This document shows positions 4,677 through 5,618 of a DNA stretch of 5,618 nt, one piece after another. The notes below the pieces were generated by a model, which saw only the letters and a list, made by a program, of their open reading frames with translations, had not been told where the DNA came from and ran no database searches. The position numbers were made by a program, and so were the translations under genes. The number at the start of each line of letters is the position of its first letter. Position 1 is the stretch's first letter. Location: the NCBI GenBank assembly GCA_030146365.1, contig JASLBU010000051.1, positions 1-5,618 of the forward strand. Direction: 5' to 3'. This DNA comes from Candidatus Limnocylindria bacterium (GTDB taxonomy: Bacteria > Chloroflexota > Limnocylindria > QHBO01).

Positions 4677-5618
4677 GCACCGATCGCGAGACGACCCGCA
4701 TCGTACGGTCGTGGCTCGACGAAGGCGTCACGCAGCTCCCGGACCGCGTCCTGGATGCCGTGCTCGACCAGGTTCCCGCGACCCCTCAGCGCCGCGTCCC
4801 GTGGTGGTCGGCGCCGAGGCCTCCACGCATGACCACCATGCTCAAGTACGGCCTTGCTGCGGCCGCGATGGTCGCGATCATCCTCATCGGCGTCACCACC
4901 CTCGGCACCTCCAACGTGGGCGGACCAGGCGTAGAGCCGATACCCACGGCAGAGGCATCCATCGCCGAGCCAACCGCCACCACCGAGCCGTCGCTGCCGC
5001 CAACGGGGGCGCTCCCCGAGGGCAGGTTCGTGCTCTCCGACGGCCGACTCACTGACGGCCTACGCCGAGCGCCGATCACCGTGACCATTCCCGGCCCAGG
5101 CTGGTACGGGGAGGCGGGGAGCGGAATCGTCGGTAACGTTCCCGAGGAAGAAAATTTCGGGCCGGGGGACGCGTGGATCATCGGCCCCTTCAGCGGCGAC
5201 CTCCACGTGCCTGCCGACCCGTGCCGCTGGGCGACAACCATGCCGGACACCCCTGCCACCTCGGTCGACGAGGTGGCCACTGCGCTTCATGGACAAGCGT
5301 CGCGCGATGCCTCGGATCCAGTGGACATCACGGTTGACGGCCACCCTGGCAAGTCGATCACCCTCCGCGTTCCGGACGAGGCCGATTTCGGCGAATGCGA
5401 TGCAAATCCGCTATCAGGGGACGCCGAGTTCTGCACGCTGACGGAAGACAACCCGGCCGTCTGCCACCGGTACCACCAGTTCCCGGGCCAAATCGACGAG
5501 CTGTGGATCCTGGACGTGGACGGCGAGGTTGTGGTGATCGACGCCACGTGGAGCGACGCAACCCCGCCCGGAGCCTTGGGCGAGCTGCGGGCCATCCTCG
5601 ACTCGATGACGTTCGATT
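4673..5618 (+). CDS. Single-pass membrane protein, probable anti-sigma or sigma-linked sensor (3'-truncated)
   Basis: The frame is open from ATG 4673 to the window end, giving 315 residues without a stop. Layout: a cytoplasmic part (1-57) with TTRIVRSWLDEGVTQLPDRVLDAVLDQVP and an Arg/Trp/Pro stretch (RRVPWWSAPRPPR), one transmembrane helix (about 59-77, YGLAAAAMVAIILIGVTTL), a Pro/Thr/Glu-rich linker (about 85-115), then an outer domain (about 117 to the end). The outer domain contains ITVTIPGPGWYG, DPCRW, VDITVDGHPGKSITLRVPD, HQFPGQIDELWILDVDGEVVVIDATW and four Cys (184, 242, 254, 264) that may form disulfides. Position directly after the ECF gene suggests an anti-sigma factor, but no HxxxCxxC zinc motif is present. 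I recall similar proteins paired with ECF sigmas in Chloroflexota. Start support is GGGGTGG at 4662-4668 plus coupling to the sigma stop. The outer domain may sense a ligand or stress, which is inference only. It probably ends soon after the window, since DSMTF resembles the usual C-terminus. Confidence 0.82.
   Translation, partial: MSTDRETTRIVRSWLDEGVTQLPDRVLDAVLDQVPATPQRRVPWWSAPRPPRMTTMLKYGLAAAAMVAIILIGVTTLGTSNVGGPGVEPIPTAEASIAEPTATTEPSLPPTGALPEGRFVLSDGRLTDGLRRAPITVTIPGPGWYGEAGSGIVGNVPEEENFGPGDAWIIGPFSGDLHVPADPCRWATTMPDTPATSVDEVATALHGQASRDASDPVDITVDGHPGKSITLRVPDEADFGECDANPLSGDAEFCTLTEDNPAVCHRYHQFPGQIDELWILDVDGEVVVIDATWSDATPPGALGELRAILDSMTFD

Noticed and set aside
4606..5055. Plus-strand open frame overlapping the sigma factor and its partner in another frame
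   Set aside because: The translation is Arg/His-rich without domains, while the overlapping frame gives a coherent membrane protein with a start coupled to the sigma stop codon.
4786..5280. Minus-strand open frame opposite the sigma-linked membrane protein
   Set aside because: No recognisable domain and no ribosome site; the plus-strand frame has the transmembrane helix and ordered outer domain.

Overview
The window is GC-rich and densely coded, with eight genes: five on the plus strand and a central block of three on the minus strand. The first and last genes are cut by the window edges. The closest overall match I can recall is a high-GC soil or water bacterium of the Chloroflexota (Limnocylindria-like) or possibly the Actinomycetota. 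This rests on the ECF sigma factor followed by an overlapping single-pass membrane protein with a large outer domain, on the ChaB/Rho_N-like protein, and on mixed start codons (ATG, GTG, TTG). It is a judgement from protein style, not a phylogenetic result.

Layout. (1) Positions 2-268 (+): the C-terminal end of a SAM-dependent methyltransferase-like protein. (2) 313-924 (+): a GNAT N-acetyltransferase. (3) A short convergent junction with a small hairpin. (4) A minus-strand block, read right to left: an AlaX-type alanyl-tRNA editing hydrolase (2801-2076), a YbaK/EbsC-type aminoacyl-tRNA deacylase (1891-1409), and a ChaB-family protein with a Rho_N-like tail (1340-954). (5) A divergent intergenic region (about 2802-2979) with two inverted repeats and a T7 tract. 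(6) 2980-3927 (+): a secreted beta-propeller protein with five PD40/TolB-like repeats. (7) A 200-bp gap holding a strong 12-bp hairpin, a perfect 12-bp tandem repeat and a leader hairpin. (8) 4128-4676 (+): an ECF sigma factor, followed with an ATGA overlap by its probable regulator, a membrane-anchored protein (4673 to beyond the window end).

How the genes may work together. The two trans-editing factors lie head to tail and act on related problems: AlaX clears mischarged tRNA(Ala), and YbaK-type proteins clear mischarged tRNA(Pro) or related species. That makes a small translation-fidelity cluster. The sigma factor and the membrane protein are very probably one translationally coupled signalling unit, although the membrane protein lacks the usual zinc anti-sigma motif. 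The propeller protein upstream is separated from the sigma operon by a terminator-like hairpin. I found no mobile element, CRISPR array, tRNA or rRNA. No wholly new system is evident. The most unusual parts are the sigma/ectodomain pair with its repeat-bearing promoter region and the paired tRNA-editing genes.
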